A stretch of DNA of 64,000 bases from Zymobacter sp047495495. GTDB taxonomy: Bacteria; Pseudomonadota; Gammaproteobacteria; Pseudomonadales; Halomonadaceae. Under the pieces are notes generated by a model. The model was given only the letters and a program-made list of their open reading frames with translations. It made no database searches and was not told the origin of the DNA. This document shows positions 45,067 through 55,081 of this stretch, piece after piece. The stretch spans positions 2,046,001 to 2,110,000 of the forward strand of contig NZ_CP179930.1 in the NCBI RefSeq assembly GCF_047495495.1, written 5' to 3'. The stretch's first letter is position 1, and every line of letters begins with the position of its first letter. A program made the position numbers and the translations under genes.

Positions 45067-47323
45067 CGTGCTTTCCTCCCTGACGCAAGCGGCGGACATC
45101 GGTCACGTTGCTCAGCTGCTGAACGCGCGAGCAGACACGGCTCAGCAGTTCGAGCCCTGATACTTCAAGAGTGATGACCAGCCGCGCCATATTTTCATCG
45201 TTGGTGCGTGAGTTGACGCCCAGTACGTTGGCCTTCTCGTTGGACAGCACATTGATGACGTCCTTGAGCAGGTTATGACGGTCCCATGCGATGATTTCGA
45301 TATCAACGCTGTAGGTTGTCGTCTGCTGACCACCCCACTCGACCTGCACCACGCGGTTGGGGTCATCCAACCGCAGCTGCAGGATGTTCGGGCAGTCCTC
45401 ACGGTGAATGGTGATACCACGACCGTGAGTGATGAACCCCGCGATCTGATCGCCCGGCACCGGATGGCAGCAGTTGGCCATCTGGGTCTTGAGATTACCG
45501 ACCCCCAGTACCGTAATTTGATCGGCAGCCGCCTTGCCGCCACCGTGACGCGAGCGCGTCAGCAGTTTGTCGAGTTTTTCCTGTGCTTCATCATCGTCAT
45601 CACCGTCGCCGAACAGCTGCTGAGCCTGCGACAGCACCTGCCCGATACGCAGATCACCTGCACCGATGGCGGCATACATGTCGTCAGGCGTGGTGTAGTT
45701 GACCGCCTCAGCCAGCCGTTCAAGGTCAAGGCCCTCGAGCGCCAGACGATGGAATTCCTTCTCAAGCAGTACACGACCTTCTTGGACGTTCTGGTCGCGG
45801 TCCTGCTGTTTAAACCAGGCCTGAATCTTCGAACGCGCGCGCGAAGTGCGCACGTAGCCAAGACTCGAGGTCAGCCAGTCGCGACTAGGGCCGCCTTGGC
45901 TTGAAGTCAGAATTTCGACCTGCTGCCCGGTCGACAGCGGATAGGTCAGCGGTACGATGCGCCCGTTAACCTTGGCCCCACGGCAACGGTGACCAATTTC
46001 GGTATGCACGCGATAGGCAAAGTCGATGGGCGTTGCACTGCGCGGCAGGTCGATGACGTGACCGTCCGGCGTGAAGACATAGATGCGATCTTCGGCAATA
46101 TCGGAGGCTAGATCGGTCTTGAAGTCACTCGACTCGCCCACTTCGTCCTGCCATTCGAGGACGTGGCGCATCCACGCAATCTTCTGCTCGTAGCCACTGC
46201 TGCGCGAGTTGAGGTCGGTGCCTTTGTAACGCCAGTGCGCGCACACCCCCAGCTCAGCGTCATCGTGCATCGCAAAGGTGCGAATCTGAATTTCGAGCAC
46301 TTTGTTCTGCGGACCGAGCACAGCCGTATGCAGCGACTGATAACCGTTGGGTTTGGGGTTAGCGATGTAATCGTCGAATTCATGCGGGATATGGTGCCAG
46401 CGCGAATGCACCACACCCAGCACGGTGTAGCAGTCGGATACCCGCGGCACCAGTACCCTGACAGCACGCACGTCGTAGACCTGACTGAAGTCAATCTTCT
46501 TGCGCTGCATCTTGCGCCAGATCGAGTAGATATGCTTGGCACGCCCATCGATATCAAACTTCTGGATGCCCTGCTCGCGCAGCAGTTCAGCCAGTGTCTT
46601 CTTCACTTCATCGATATAGCCGGTGCGATCAAGGCGCTTCTCCGCCAGCTGGCGGGCAACGGCCTTGTAGTCGGCGGTGTGCAGGTAGCGGAATGCCAGA
46701 TCTTCCAGCTCCCACTTGATCTGCCCGACGCCCAGTCGGTGCGCCAGTGGGGCGTAGATATCGAAGACTTCTCGCGCCAGCCGCTGCTGCTTCTCTTCAG
46801 GATCGTTGCGCACCTGACGCAGCATTGCCGTACGCTCGACAATCTTGATCAGCGCAACGCGCACATCGTCGATCAGCGTAACCAGCATGCGCCGGATATT
46901 GTCCTGCTGGTTGTACTGGGTTAGGCCTTCGTTGATCTGACGCTGGCTGATAGCCGCCATGCGCTGCACGCCGTCAATCAACCCGGCCACTTCATGACCG
47001 AACTTCTCTTCAACCTTTTCGATCGGCAGGATGCCCTTGCGCACGCAGCGATAGAGTACGGCGGCCATCAACGCCGGCTGGTCAAGGTGCAGACCGGCCA
47101 GAATGTCAGCCATTTCAAGCCCGATGGAAAAGCTTTCGCCGATATTGCGCCACGACGGGTATTCCTTGGCCGCATTGAGGGCGTGGTCTTCGGCCATGCG
47201 ACAGGCGGCGACCATGGCGCTACGATCCTTGAGCGCAATACTCTGCTCGAGGCCGGCGACCCATCGTTCGATATCGACGCGTCCATCCGGAAGCAATGGC
47301 TGGTCTTCACGCACTTTCACCAT
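45059..47323 (-). CDS. relA: GTP pyrophosphokinase RelA
   Basis: Ribosome-bound (p)ppGpp synthetase of the stringent response. From the ATG at 47321-47323 (ggaggc upstream) it is 754 residues. It has a degenerate HD hydrolase region at the N-terminus, lacking the HD pair (ALMAAVLYRCVRKG), a synthetase domain with YDVRAVRVLVP and NPKPNGYQSLHTAVLGP (about 265-350), TGS (DGHVIDLPRSATPIDFAY), and a C-terminal zinc-finger and ACT region with CCHPVPGDQIAGFITHGRG. The lost HD site marks it as RelA, not SpoT. Operon with mazG. Confidence 0.96.
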   Translation of the reverse strand: MVKVREDQPLLPDGRVDIERWVAGLEQSIALKDRSAMVAACRMAEDHALNAAKEYPSWRNIGESFSIGLEMADILAGLHLDQPALMAAVLYRCVRKGILPIEKVEEKFGHEVAGLIDGVQRMAAISQRQINEGLTQYNQQDNIRRMLVTLIDDVRVALIKIVERTAMLRQVRNDPEEKQQRLAREVFDIYAPLAHRLGVGQIKWELEDLAFRYLHTADYKAVARQLAEKRLDRTGYIDEVKKTLAELLREQGIQKFDIDGRAKHIYSIWRKMQRKKIDFSQVYDVRAVRVLVPRVSDCYTVLGVVHSRWHHIPHEFDDYIANPKPNGYQSLHTAVLGPQNKVLEIQIRTFAMHDDAELGVCAHWRYKGTDLNSRSSGYEQKIAWMRHVLEWQDEVGESSDFKTDLASDIAEDRIYVFTPDGHVIDLPRSATPIDFAYRVHTEIGHRCRGAKVNGRIVPLTYPLSTGQQVEILTSSQGGPSRDWLTSSLGYVRTSRARSKIQAWFKQQDRDQNVQEGRVLLEKEFHRLALEGLDLERLAEAVNYTTPDDMYAAIGAGDLRIGQVLSQAQQLFGDGDDDDEAQEKLDKLLTRSRHGGGKAAADQITVLGVGNLKTQMANCCHPVPGDQIAGFITHGRGITIHREDCPNILQLRLDDPNRVVQVEWGGQQTTTYSVDIEIIAWDRHNLLKDVINVLSNEKANVLGVNSRTNDENMARLVITLEVSGLELLSRVCSRVQQLSNVTDVRRLRQGGKHDG

Positions 47324-47495
47324 GACTGGAGCCTCCCTCCGCCTATCAGGCTTACTTGTCCAGAAGCGGCGCTGCCGACGTGAGAAACGACCGCAACGCG
47401 ACATCCTTAATCAGGTTTTCGCGGGGGCTTCTGTACCCCGCTGTTTCATGCCTGGCGTCGAGCGCAAAAGCCCGGCAACCATACTCAACGGTAGC

Positions 47496-48884
47496 TTACC
47501 GACGCTCGAAAACGGCCAGCGTTTCCAGATGTGCCGTCTGCGGGAACATGTCTACGACAGCGGCATGCGTCAGTCGATAGCCACCCTTGGCCAGCTGCGC
47601 GGCATCGCGCGCCAGCGTTGCCGGATTACACGACACATACGCAATAGATGAGACAGGCCGTTTGGCCAGCTGTTCGCACACAGCACGAGCCCCGTCACGC
47701 GGAGGATCAAGCACCACAGCGTGATAGTCACCCTGCACCGGAACGCGCGTCAGGTCAGCGGCCGCCGCAGTGACGCCGTCCAGACCGTTACGCTGAGCAT
47801 TGTCGAGCAGCCGCTCAACCATGACCTGCTGGCCTTCCAACGCATGGACCTTAGCGCCCATGGCCGCCAGTCCCAATGAGAAGTTGCCCACTCCCGCGAA
47901 CAGATCCAACACGACCGTACCGGCACGCGGTGCCAACCATTCAAGCGTCGTGCTGACCAGCTGACGGTTCACGTCACGGTTGACTTGGAAGAAGTCGCCC
48001 GGCTGGAATCCTAGCGTCAGAGAACGGCCGGCCACATCCAGCTGGTAGGACAGGTCTGTGGCACCTTCCAATGCCGCCTGCTCACCCTTGCCACGCACAA
48101 ACATGACATGCACATCGTGGGCGTCACCAAAGGCCGTCCACAGTGCTTCATCGTCAGGCTGATCGCGCAGCTGGCGTACCACGATGCAGCGCGCGTTGTC
48201 GGCTTCAAGCAGTTCAATGTGCCCTACCTGACGCGGCGCTTCAAGCTGCTCGATGAGGGCATGCAAAGGCTGCAATAAACGTTCCAGTGCGGGTGCGAGC
48301 ACCAGGCACATGGTGATGCCACAGACGCGGTCGCTGCGATGGCGACGGTACCCCAGCAGACGATTGCCTTGGCGATCGACATTGACGCCGAGTCGAGCAC
48401 GACGTCGATAACCGTAGGGGGTACTGGTCAGCGCCTGCTGTGGGTCGATGCTTAGCCCTTCGCGCTCAAAATGCTCAATCAGCACCTGTCGCTTGTGAGC
48501 CAGCTGGGCGTCGGGGGCGAGGTGCTGCAACGCACAGCCGCCGCACACCCCAAAATGGGCGCAGGCAGGTTCGACACGATCAGGAGAGGATGTGGTGCGA
48601 GCGATGACGTGCGCTTCGTCGAAGCGGCCTCGCTGGTGGTGGATACGGACATCGACCTGTTCGCCCGGCAATGCCTGGTCGACGAACACGGTCTTGCCCG
48701 ATGGCGCGCGGGCAATGCCACGGCCATCGTGCCCCAGCCGCTCGATAGTGAGCGACAGGACAGAATCATCGTGCTGCACTGAATCGGCAGCGACACCCGA
48801 TGGTGCGGACACCACCGGGGTTTGAGGTGCGCGAATGGCGCGCGGTTTCACCTTGCGCGGCGGACGCCGCTGACCAAGACCCAT
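47496..48884 (-). CDS. rlmD: 23S rRNA (uracil1939-C5)-methyltransferase RlmD
   Basis: SAM-dependent enzyme with an iron-sulfur cluster. The 462-residue protein has an N-terminal TRAM domain (about 40-100), the cluster cysteines in CAHFGVCGGC plus a later Cys, a methyltransferase fold with LDLFAGVGNFSLGLA, DPPRDGA and the catalytic SCNPATLARD. Length is slightly above the E. coli 433 because of an N-terminal Arg/Pro-rich extension. It lies between relA and the pdxJ-like gene, as in many gammaproteobacteria. Confidence 0.95.
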   Translation of the reverse strand: MGLGQRRPPRKVKPRAIRAPQTPVVSAPSGVAADSVQHDDSVLSLTIERLGHDGRGIARAPSGKTVFVDQALPGEQVDVRIHHQRGRFDEAHVIARTTSSPDRVEPACAHFGVCGGCALQHLAPDAQLAHKRQVLIEHFEREGLSIDPQQALTSTPYGYRRRARLGVNVDRQGNRLLGYRRHRSDRVCGITMCLVLAPALERLLQPLHALIEQLEAPRQVGHIELLEADNARCIVVRQLRDQPDDEALWTAFGDAHDVHVMFVRGKGEQAALEGATDLSYQLDVAGRSLTLGFQPGDFFQVNRDVNRQLVSTTLEWLAPRAGTVVLDLFAGVGNFSLGLAAMGAKVHALEGQQVMVERLLDNAQRNGLDGVTAAAADLTRVPVQGDYHAVVLDPPRDGARAVCEQLAKRPVSSIAYVSCNPATLARDAAQLAKGGYRLTHAAVVDMFPQTAHLETLAVFERR

Positions 48885-48986
48885 GCTATGAACTCCACGT
48901 GATACCAGTTAAATGTGGCACGCATTTGTCCGAGTACAGCAGCCTTCCGACTCGCGTCTCAATGGCTTACCGTGTCCTCGGTGCGA

Positions 48987-49745
48987 TCATTCGTGCTCGC
49001 TGTGATCGCATTCGCAGCCGTGACCGAACAGAGCGGCGTCCATCAGGCCGGCGTTCTGCGCGTCAACGATGGTTTTCTTCAGGCTGCTGGTAGCATCTGC
49101 GATGCCGAAGTGCAGCGCACGGGACAGCAAAGATGCACCGACAACAGCAGCACTGACGCCACCGATGGCAGCAGCGGCTTCGGCACTGCGACTTGCCAGA
49201 CCGCCATGAACGTGAACCGTCAGTTCGCGTTCGCAAGCGAAGTCGATTGCATTGGCCAGTGCTTCGTAGGCCAGTTCGCGTTCGTCGCCTTCGGCATAAG
49301 CAAACGGACGGCTGTCGATCAGGACACCGTCAGCACCCGAGCGATAAGCCTGCTCGATAGTCGACATGGTCGGCGACACAGCGATGAACAGCTCGTTGAC
49401 GCGCGCTTTCAGGCGTTCGCCTGCCTGCGGACTGTCCAGTGCGCACAGTGGCAAACACAGACGTTCGATGCGACCGTGCGGCAGGTTCTGTACGCCATCA
49501 GCGGCGTTGATACGCAGCTCAAGACGGTTGCCCAGCATCGGGGTCAGCATTGCCAGCGCTTCGGCCGCATGGCCGCGCGTGGAGTGCGTGATACTGATGA
49601 AGTCGGCGCCGTTATCGAGCGCGTCGATGCAGGTACCGACCAGCGCACGGCGCCAGGACAGTGTCGCTTCACCCGCACCGGTACGACCGAGCGGCAGGAT
49701 CGGGTCGATATCAATACCCAGTTGAATGCGCAGCGGTGTAGTCAT
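48987..49745 (-). CDS. Diverged PdxJ-like protein, active site not conserved
   Basis: It occupies the pdxJ position directly after recO, with a good GGAGAA ribosome site and 252 residues, the PdxJ length. It aligns by eye along its length (LGIDIDP, LELRINAADGV, VHVHGGL, VVGASLLSRALHFGI), but many family residues are changed: N-x-D-H of the start is D-I-D-P, the HLREDRRH loop is THSTRGHA, the PEKR and TEGGLD loops are absent, IHTG is replaced, and the IGH near the end is VGA. The C-terminus is CGCECDHSEHE-like (Gly-Cys-Glu-Cys-Asp-His-Ser-Glu-His). Pyridoxine-phosphate synthase activity is doubtful. It may have a new role, or be a regulator or decaying copy. Confidence 0.75.
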   Translation of the reverse strand: MTTPLRIQLGIDIDPILPLGRTGAGEATLSWRRALVGTCIDALDNGADFISITHSTRGHAAEALAMLTPMLGNRLELRINAADGVQNLPHGRIERLCLPLCALDSPQAGERLKARVNELFIAVSPTMSTIEQAYRSGADGVLIDSRPFAYAEGDERELAYEALANAIDFACERELTVHVHGGLASRSAEAAAAIGGVSAAVVGASLLSRALHFGIADATSSLKKTIVDAQNAGLMDAALFGHGCECDHSEHE

Positions 49746-49777
49746 TCCGATTCTCCTTGAAAAGAAGCATGAAATAG

Positions 49778-50497
49778 TCAGTCAGCGGCAGCCTTGCTCT
49801 GCTGCCGTTGAGTGTACAACTGTTGCATCAGCATACGGGAGCGCAAGGGTGTCTCACCCAGTAACGGCGATAATGCCGCTCGGGTCAACCACTTGGCGAC
49901 ACTGGCCAGCCCTGCCGCCTCCCAGTCACCGTGCGCCAGCAGATTGAGTGTTCTTCCCTCACACCCCTTCTGCCCTTCCGCCACGGCACGAAAACGACGA
50001 GCGTGAGACAGATAGACATAGTGGCAGTGGGGATCGAGCGGCTGCTCAGTTTCGGTCAGAAAGACCGGTTCGGCATCCAGCTCGGTCAGCAGAGTGATCT
50101 CGAAGCGTCTTAGCGCCGCCGCACGTTCGGCGGGACGCGTCAGCGCGGGCAAGAGACCACCATAATGGACAAAGATGCGTTCGACGGGAAGCTCTCGCGG
50201 CAGGCAGCGCACCATAATTTCATGGGCATACAGTGCGCAGATCACGCCTTCACCGGCCAGCAGGGTCGGCGAGCCTGAGGCTTCGATCATATTGAGCGTC
50301 TTCAGCTCTCGCCGCCCCGACCATGTCACCTGTAACGGCATAAAAGGCTGCAAGATGCCCCGCGCACGGCCGCGTGGCCGCTGTACGCCCCGAGCCACGG
50401 CGCGCACAAGGCCATGATCAAGCGTCAGCAGATCCACCAGCGCACTGGTTTCGCGATAGGGACGCCGATGCAGCAAATAGGCAGGTTGCGGTTGCAT
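49778..50497 (-). CDS. recO: DNA repair protein RecO
   Basis: Works with RecF and RecR to load RecA at gaps. From the ATG at 50495-50497 (MQPQPAYLLHRRPYRETS) it is 239 residues, with an N-terminal OB fold holding RPYRETSALVDLLT and GVQRPRGR and a helical C-terminal domain. Length is normal for gammaproteobacteria. It lies between era and the pdxJ-like gene. The open frame reaches 50527, but the family opening is at the ATG used. Confidence 0.93.
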   Translation of the reverse strand: MQPQPAYLLHRRPYRETSALVDLLTLDHGLVRAVARGVQRPRGRARGILQPFMPLQVTWSGRRELKTLNMIEASGSPTLLAGEGVICALYAHEIMVRCLPRELPVERIFVHYGGLLPALTRPAERAAALRRFEITLLTELDAEPVFLTETEQPLDPHCHYVYLSHARRFRAVAEGQKGCEGRTLNLLAHGDWEAAGLASVAKWLTRAALSPLLGETPLRSRMLMQQLYTQRQQSKAAAD

Positions 50498-50572
50498 GTC
50501 CGAAGCCTCTGACGGGCAGCCTGCCAAGATAGAACTATCCCTGCAGGCTGCCCGTCTTCACGCCAGAAGGGA

Positions 50573-51529
50573 TCAGTCGAGATCGTAGCCCAAGCTTTTC
50601 AGCGCGCGCTCGTCGTCCGACCAGCCACGCTTGACCTTAACCCACAGACGCAGCATGACCTTACTATCGAACAGGCGCTCCATATCGATGCGCGCTTCCT
50701 GACCGATACGCTTCAGGCGACTGCCCTGCTCGCCGATCAGAATCTTCTTCTGACCTTCACGTTCGACCAGCAACAGTGCGTCAATGTGCACGACCGGATC
50801 ACCGGTACGCGTCGAGACCTTTTCTTGGAAGCGTTCAATTTCAACGGTCAGGCGGTAAGGCAGTTCATCGCCCAACTGGCGCATGACTTTCTCTCGAACC
50901 AGTTCGGACGCCATAAAACGCTGGCTGCGGTCGGTGATCTGATCTTCGGGGAAGTAGTACGGCCCCTCCGGAAGGAAACTCGCAATCTGACGTTCGAGCG
51001 CTTCGACCCCGGTGCCCAGACGGGCAGAGATCGGCAGGATCGCAGCGAAATCACGCTTCTTGGCCAGTTCTTCCAATGCCGGTAGCAGAGACGCCTTGTC
51101 TTCTACCCAGTCGACCTTGTTAACGGCCAGAATGACAGGCGCCTTCACATGCTCAAGGCGGGAAAGCACGATGTCGTCCTCTTCCGTCCAACGCATGCGG
51201 TCAACGATGAAGACGACCGCATCAACGTCACGCAGTGCCTGCGTAGCGGCCTGGTTCATGAACTGGTTGATCGCGCGATTGCGATCTTTCTTCATTACAT
51301 GCATCCCAGGCGTGTCGACGTAGACCGCCTGCACGCCGCCTTCGGTCTTGACCCCCATCACCTGATGGCGCGTGGTCTGAGGACGACGCGAGGTGATCGA
51401 AATCTTCTGACCGAGGATACGGTTCATCAGCGTCGACTTGCCCACGTTCGGGCGGCCGACGATAGCGACGAAACCGCAGTGCAGTGTGTTATCCATGTTC
51501 ATCGATGATGAGACATCATGGTCGTGCAT
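50573..51529 (-). CDS. era: GTPase Era
   Basis: GTPase for 16S rRNA maturation. From the ATG at 51527-51529 it is 318 residues, including an N-terminal extra of about 15 residues (MHDHDVSSSMNMDNT); Met10 or Met12 are alternative starts. P-loop GRPNVGKST (about 25-33), DTPGMH, NKVDW, and a C-terminal KH domain with LIGEQGSRLKRIGQEAR. It starts 8 nt after the rnc stop and belongs to the lepA-lepB-rnc-era-recO row. Confidence 0.96.
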   Translation of the reverse strand: MHDHDVSSSMNMDNTLHCGFVAIVGRPNVGKSTLMNRILGQKISITSRRPQTTRHQVMGVKTEGGVQAVYVDTPGMHVMKKDRNRAINQFMNQAATQALRDVDAVVFIVDRMRWTEEDDIVLSRLEHVKAPVILAVNKVDWVEDKASLLPALEELAKKRDFAAILPISARLGTGVEALERQIASFLPEGPYYFPEDQITDRSQRFMASELVREKVMRQLGDELPYRLTVEIERFQEKVSTRTGDPVVHIDALLLVEREGQKKILIGEQGSRLKRIGQEARIDMERLFDSKVMLRLWVKVKRGWSDDERALKSLGYDLD

Positions 51530-51536
51530 GTGTGAT

Positions 51537-52223
51537 TCAGCTCCGGATCTTTGCGTCAAGCATGGTAAGGGCCTGCTCGGCTGCGTGCTGCTCGGCGTAG
51601 CGTCGACTGCTGCCACGGCCCTTGGCCGTGAGATCCAGCGCATCGATATAGCAGGTGACCGTAAAGGTCTGATCGTGCGCATCCCCGTCTACGTTGACGA
51701 CAGCATATTGGGGAAGCGACCATTGGCGCGCTTGCAGTGCTTCCTGCAAACGTGTCTTGGGGTCTTTCAGTGTGTCCTGCAGATCCAGCCCGTCCAGACG
51801 TGTCTGGTACCAGCGTAGAATGCAGGGACGAACGGCATCCATACCGCCATCAAGGTAGATCGCCCCGATTACGGCTTCCATCGCGTCTGCCAGGATCGAT
51901 TCACGGCGATGACCGCCGCTCTTCATTTCACCGGCACCCAGGCGCAGATATTCGCCCAGATCGAACTCGCGCGCGACCTCGGCCAGGGTCTTGCCCTTAA
52001 CCAGACGTGCACGCAGGCGCGACAGCTGCCCTTCCCGAGCACTCGGGAACTTGCGGAACAGCGCTTCACCGATGACGAAGTTGACGATGGAATCCCCGAG
52101 AAATTCGAGGCGTTCATTATTCTTGCTGCCCACACTGCGGTGTGTCAGTGCCAGCTCAAGGTGGGCAATGGTCTTGAAGGTGTATCCAAGACGCTGGCTG
52201 ACTTTATCCAGAGATTGGCTCAC
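51537..52223 (-). CDS. rnc: Ribonuclease III
   Basis: Double-strand RNA endonuclease for rRNA and mRNA processing. The 228-residue protein has the catalytic motif ERLEFLGDSIVN (about 38-49), the second acidic region DAMEAVIGAIYLDGG, and a C-terminal dsRNA-binding domain with DPKTRLQEALQ and GRGSSRRYAEQHAAEQAL. All catalytic residues look present. 205 bp without a gene separate it from lepB. Confidence 0.96.
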   Translation of the reverse strand: MSQSLDKVSQRLGYTFKTIAHLELALTHRSVGSKNNERLEFLGDSIVNFVIGEALFRKFPSAREGQLSRLRARLVKGKTLAEVAREFDLGEYLRLGAGEMKSGGHRRESILADAMEAVIGAIYLDGGMDAVRPCILRWYQTRLDGLDLQDTLKDPKTRLQEALQARQWSLPQYAVVNVDGDAHDQTFTVTCYIDALDLTAKGRGSSRRYAEQHAAEQALTMLDAKIRS

Positions 52224-52428
52224 GAGTCTTTCATCTTTGCTGAGGCATGAGCGAGGCGACGCTATCGCCTCTGTTCCTGCACATGCATGTCGTAAACAAG
52301 GCGCTGCCTGCTAGCGTTATGCACTCAGTATGGCGCATGTTGCGACGCATCACAGCCCCTATCTCTTCACTTGTGTGATGCGAGCGCCATTCCCATCGCT
52401 ACCGAGCGTTCAACCGGTCGCTGTCGAC

Positions 52429-53214
52429 TCAGTGAACGCCGCGGACAGCCGAAAAGTCAGGCAGGCCGCCGCTCCAGTGCATCCAGACGGCGAAGGTGCG
52501 CCCCACGATATTCTCTTCCGGTACGAACCCCCAGAAACGGCTGTCCTGAGAGTTGTCGCGGTTGTCGCCCATCGCGAAATAGCGGCCTTCCGGCACGACG
52601 ATGTCCCACGGGCCCTGAATCTTGGTTTCAAGCTCGCCATCACGGAAACGGGCTGTCGGGTTGACGTACAGATCGTGCTCAACGCCGCCCAGCGTTTCGT
52701 GCCACAGCTGGTTGTAGGGATCATCCGGTGCCTGTGCGGCCACCAGTGTTTTGGGCACTTCCTGACCGTTGATGGTCAACGTGCGGTTCTCGTAGTGGAT
52801 ACGATCACCCGGCACGCCGATCACGCGCTTGATAAAGTGCTGGGACGGATCGACCGGATAGCGGAAGACGATCACATCGCCGCGCTGCGGCATGCCCACC
52901 GGCAGAATCTTGGTGTTCAACACCGGCAAACGCAGTCCATAGGCAAACTTGTTGACGGCAATGAAGTCGCCGATCTTCAGCGTCGGCAGCATTGAACCGG
53001 ACGGAATCTGGAACGGTTCGACCACGAACGAACGAATCGCCACGACGACAAACAACACCGGAAACAGCGAGCGCGGCAGGTCGATATACCACGGCTGCGG
53101 TGCAGACGGGTCTTCACCGCGCGCCTTACGGCGGCGGCGCAGTACGAAACGATCCAGTCCCCAGACGATGGCCGAAAGCAGCAGGACCAGCACCAGTATC
53201 AGAGTCAAATCCAT
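52429..53214 (-). CDS. lepB: Signal peptidase I
   Basis: Membrane serine peptidase that removes Sec signal peptides. The 261-residue protein has one N-terminal membrane helix (LTLILVLVLLLSAIVWGL), a second around residue 45-65, the catalytic Ser in SGSMLPTLKIGD (about 90) and the catalytic Lys in FIKRVIGVPGD (about 145), then GDNRDNSQDSRFWGFV. Length is slightly shorter than E. coli LepB. It lies 49 nt after lepA. Confidence 0.95.
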   Translation of the reverse strand: MDLTLILVLVLLLSAIVWGLDRFVLRRRRKARGEDPSAPQPWYIDLPRSLFPVLFVVVAIRSFVVEPFQIPSGSMLPTLKIGDFIAVNKFAYGLRLPVLNTKILPVGMPQRGDVIVFRYPVDPSQHFIKRVIGVPGDRIHYENRTLTINGQEVPKTLVAAQAPDDPYNQLWHETLGGVEHDLYVNPTARFRDGELETKIQGPWDIVVPEGRYFAMGDNRDNSQDSRFWGFVPEENIVGRTFAVWMHWSGGLPDFSAVRGVH

Positions 53215-53263
53215 TGTATGAGATCATCCATTCGTGATCGGCGGCACTCGCCAGCGACCTCTG

Positions 53264-55081
53264 TCACTCGCTGGTCTTGAGTACGGCCAAGAAAGCATCC
53301 TGTGGAATCTCGACGCGTCCGACCTGCTTCATGCGCTTCTTACCTTCCTTCTGTTTCTGAAGCAGTTTCTTCTTACGCGAGACGTCGCCACCGTAACACT
53401 TCGCCGTAACGTTTTTGCGCAGCGCTTTAACGGTAGCACGTGCAACGACCTGCCCACCGATAGCTGCCTGAATCGCCACGTCGAACATCTGACGCGGAAT
53501 GACTTCCTTCATCTTCTCGACGAGGATACGGCCGCGAGAATGCGCATGGTCGCGGTGAATGATGATGGCCAACGCGTCGACGCGTTCGCCGTTGATCAGC
53601 ACGTCGAGGCGCACCAACTTGGCCGCTTCGAAATGTTCGAAGCTGTAGTCCAGCGAGGCGTAGCCCTTACTGATCGACTTCAGGCGGTCGAAGAAGTCCA
53701 TGACCACTTCGCTCATCGGCATGTGGTAGACCAGCTGCATCTGCTGACCCAGCACCTGCATGTCGAGCTGCACACCGCGACGGTTGACGCATTCAGTGAT
53801 GACGTTACCGACATATTCCTGCGGCACCAGAATAGTGGCACGCACGATCGGCTCACGCATTTCATCGACGCGCGCCATGTCGGGCAGCTTCGAAGGGTTG
53901 GAGATATATTCGATTTCGCCGCTGTTGAGCGCCAATTCATAATTCACGGTCGGCGCCGTGGTCAACAGGTCGAGGTTGTATTCACGCTCCAGACGCTCCT
54001 GAACGATCTCCATGTGGAGCGTTCCGAGGAAGCCGACGCGGAAGCCGAAGCCCAGTGCATCGGAGTTTTCCGGCACGTACTCGAGCGAGGCATCGTTGAG
54101 CGCCAGCTTCGCCAGCGCATCGCGAAAGTCTTCGTAATCATCAGAGCCAAGGGGGAACATCCCCGCATAGACCTGCGGCTGGACTTTCTGGAAGCCCGGC
54201 AGGCGCTCGACGCTCCGTGTGCTGGCATGCGTGATCGTATCGCCGACCGGCGCACCGTGGATATCTTTGATACCGGCGACGACGAAACCCACTTCGCCCG
54301 CACGCAGAATGTCGGTTTCAGTGCGTTTCGGCGTGAAGATACCGATCGCCGTAACATCCCAGTGGCGTCCGGTCGATTTCATCATGATGCGGTCGCCCTT
54401 GCGCAGCGTACCGTCGAACACGCGCACCAAAGAGACGACGCCCAGATAGTTGTCGAACCAAGAGTCGATAATCAGCGCTTGCAGATCGGCATCGCGATCG
54501 CCTTTGGGCGGAGGAATATCACGCACCAAACGCTCGAGCAGCGCTTCCATACCGAGACCGCTCTTCGCGGAAACCTGGCAGGCATCGGTCGCATCAAGGC
54601 CGATGATCTCTTCGATTTCCTGACCCACTTTAGCCGGATCGGCCTGCGGCAGATCCATCTTGTTCAGTACAGGCAGGACTTCGAGCCCTTGCTCAATGGC
54701 GGTATAGCAGTTCGCAACCGACTGGGCTTCGACACCCTGTGCGGCATCCACCACCAGCAGCGCCCCTTCACAGGCGTACAGCGAGCGCGACACCTCGTAC
54801 GAGAAGTCGACGTGTCCCGGCGTGTCGATGAAGTTGAGCTGATAGGTGTTACCGTCCTGCGCCGTGTAGTTCAGCGTGACGGACTGGGCCTTGATCGTGA
54901 TACCGCGCTCGCGCTCGATATCCATCGAATCAAGCACCTGCTCCTTGAGCTCACGATCGGAGAGGCCCCCACACAGCTGGATGATACGGTCAGCCAGCGT
55001 GGATTTACCGTGGTCGATGTGGGCGATGATGGAGAAGTTTCGAATGAAGTCCAGAGAAGTCGGACCTGACTCAGCCGTCAT
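53264..55081 (-). CDS. lepA: Elongation factor 4 (LepA)
   Basis: Translational GTPase that acts on stalled or initiating ribosomes. From the ATG at 55079-55081 (MTAESGPTSLDFIRNF) it is 605 residues. GTPase motifs: AHIDHGKSTLADR, DTPGHVDFSYE and NKMDLP; the LepA-specific C-terminal domain ends with the Lys-rich GGDVSRKKKLLQKQKEGKKRMK. The frame is open to 55108. It is the first gene of the row to era and recO; the 238-bp gap upstream must hold its promoter. Confidence 0.96.
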   Translation of the reverse strand: MTAESGPTSLDFIRNFSIIAHIDHGKSTLADRIIQLCGGLSDRELKEQVLDSMDIERERGITIKAQSVTLNYTAQDGNTYQLNFIDTPGHVDFSYEVSRSLYACEGALLVVDAAQGVEAQSVANCYTAIEQGLEVLPVLNKMDLPQADPAKVGQEIEEIIGLDATDACQVSAKSGLGMEALLERLVRDIPPPKGDRDADLQALIIDSWFDNYLGVVSLVRVFDGTLRKGDRIMMKSTGRHWDVTAIGIFTPKRTETDILRAGEVGFVVAGIKDIHGAPVGDTITHASTRSVERLPGFQKVQPQVYAGMFPLGSDDYEDFRDALAKLALNDASLEYVPENSDALGFGFRVGFLGTLHMEIVQERLEREYNLDLLTTAPTVNYELALNSGEIEYISNPSKLPDMARVDEMREPIVRATILVPQEYVGNVITECVNRRGVQLDMQVLGQQMQLVYHMPMSEVVMDFFDRLKSISKGYASLDYSFEHFEAAKLVRLDVLINGERVDALAIIIHRDHAHSRGRILVEKMKEVIPRQMFDVAIQAAIGGQVVARATVKALRKNVTAKCYGGDVSRKKKLLQKQKEGKKRMKQVGRVEIPQDAFLAVLKTSE

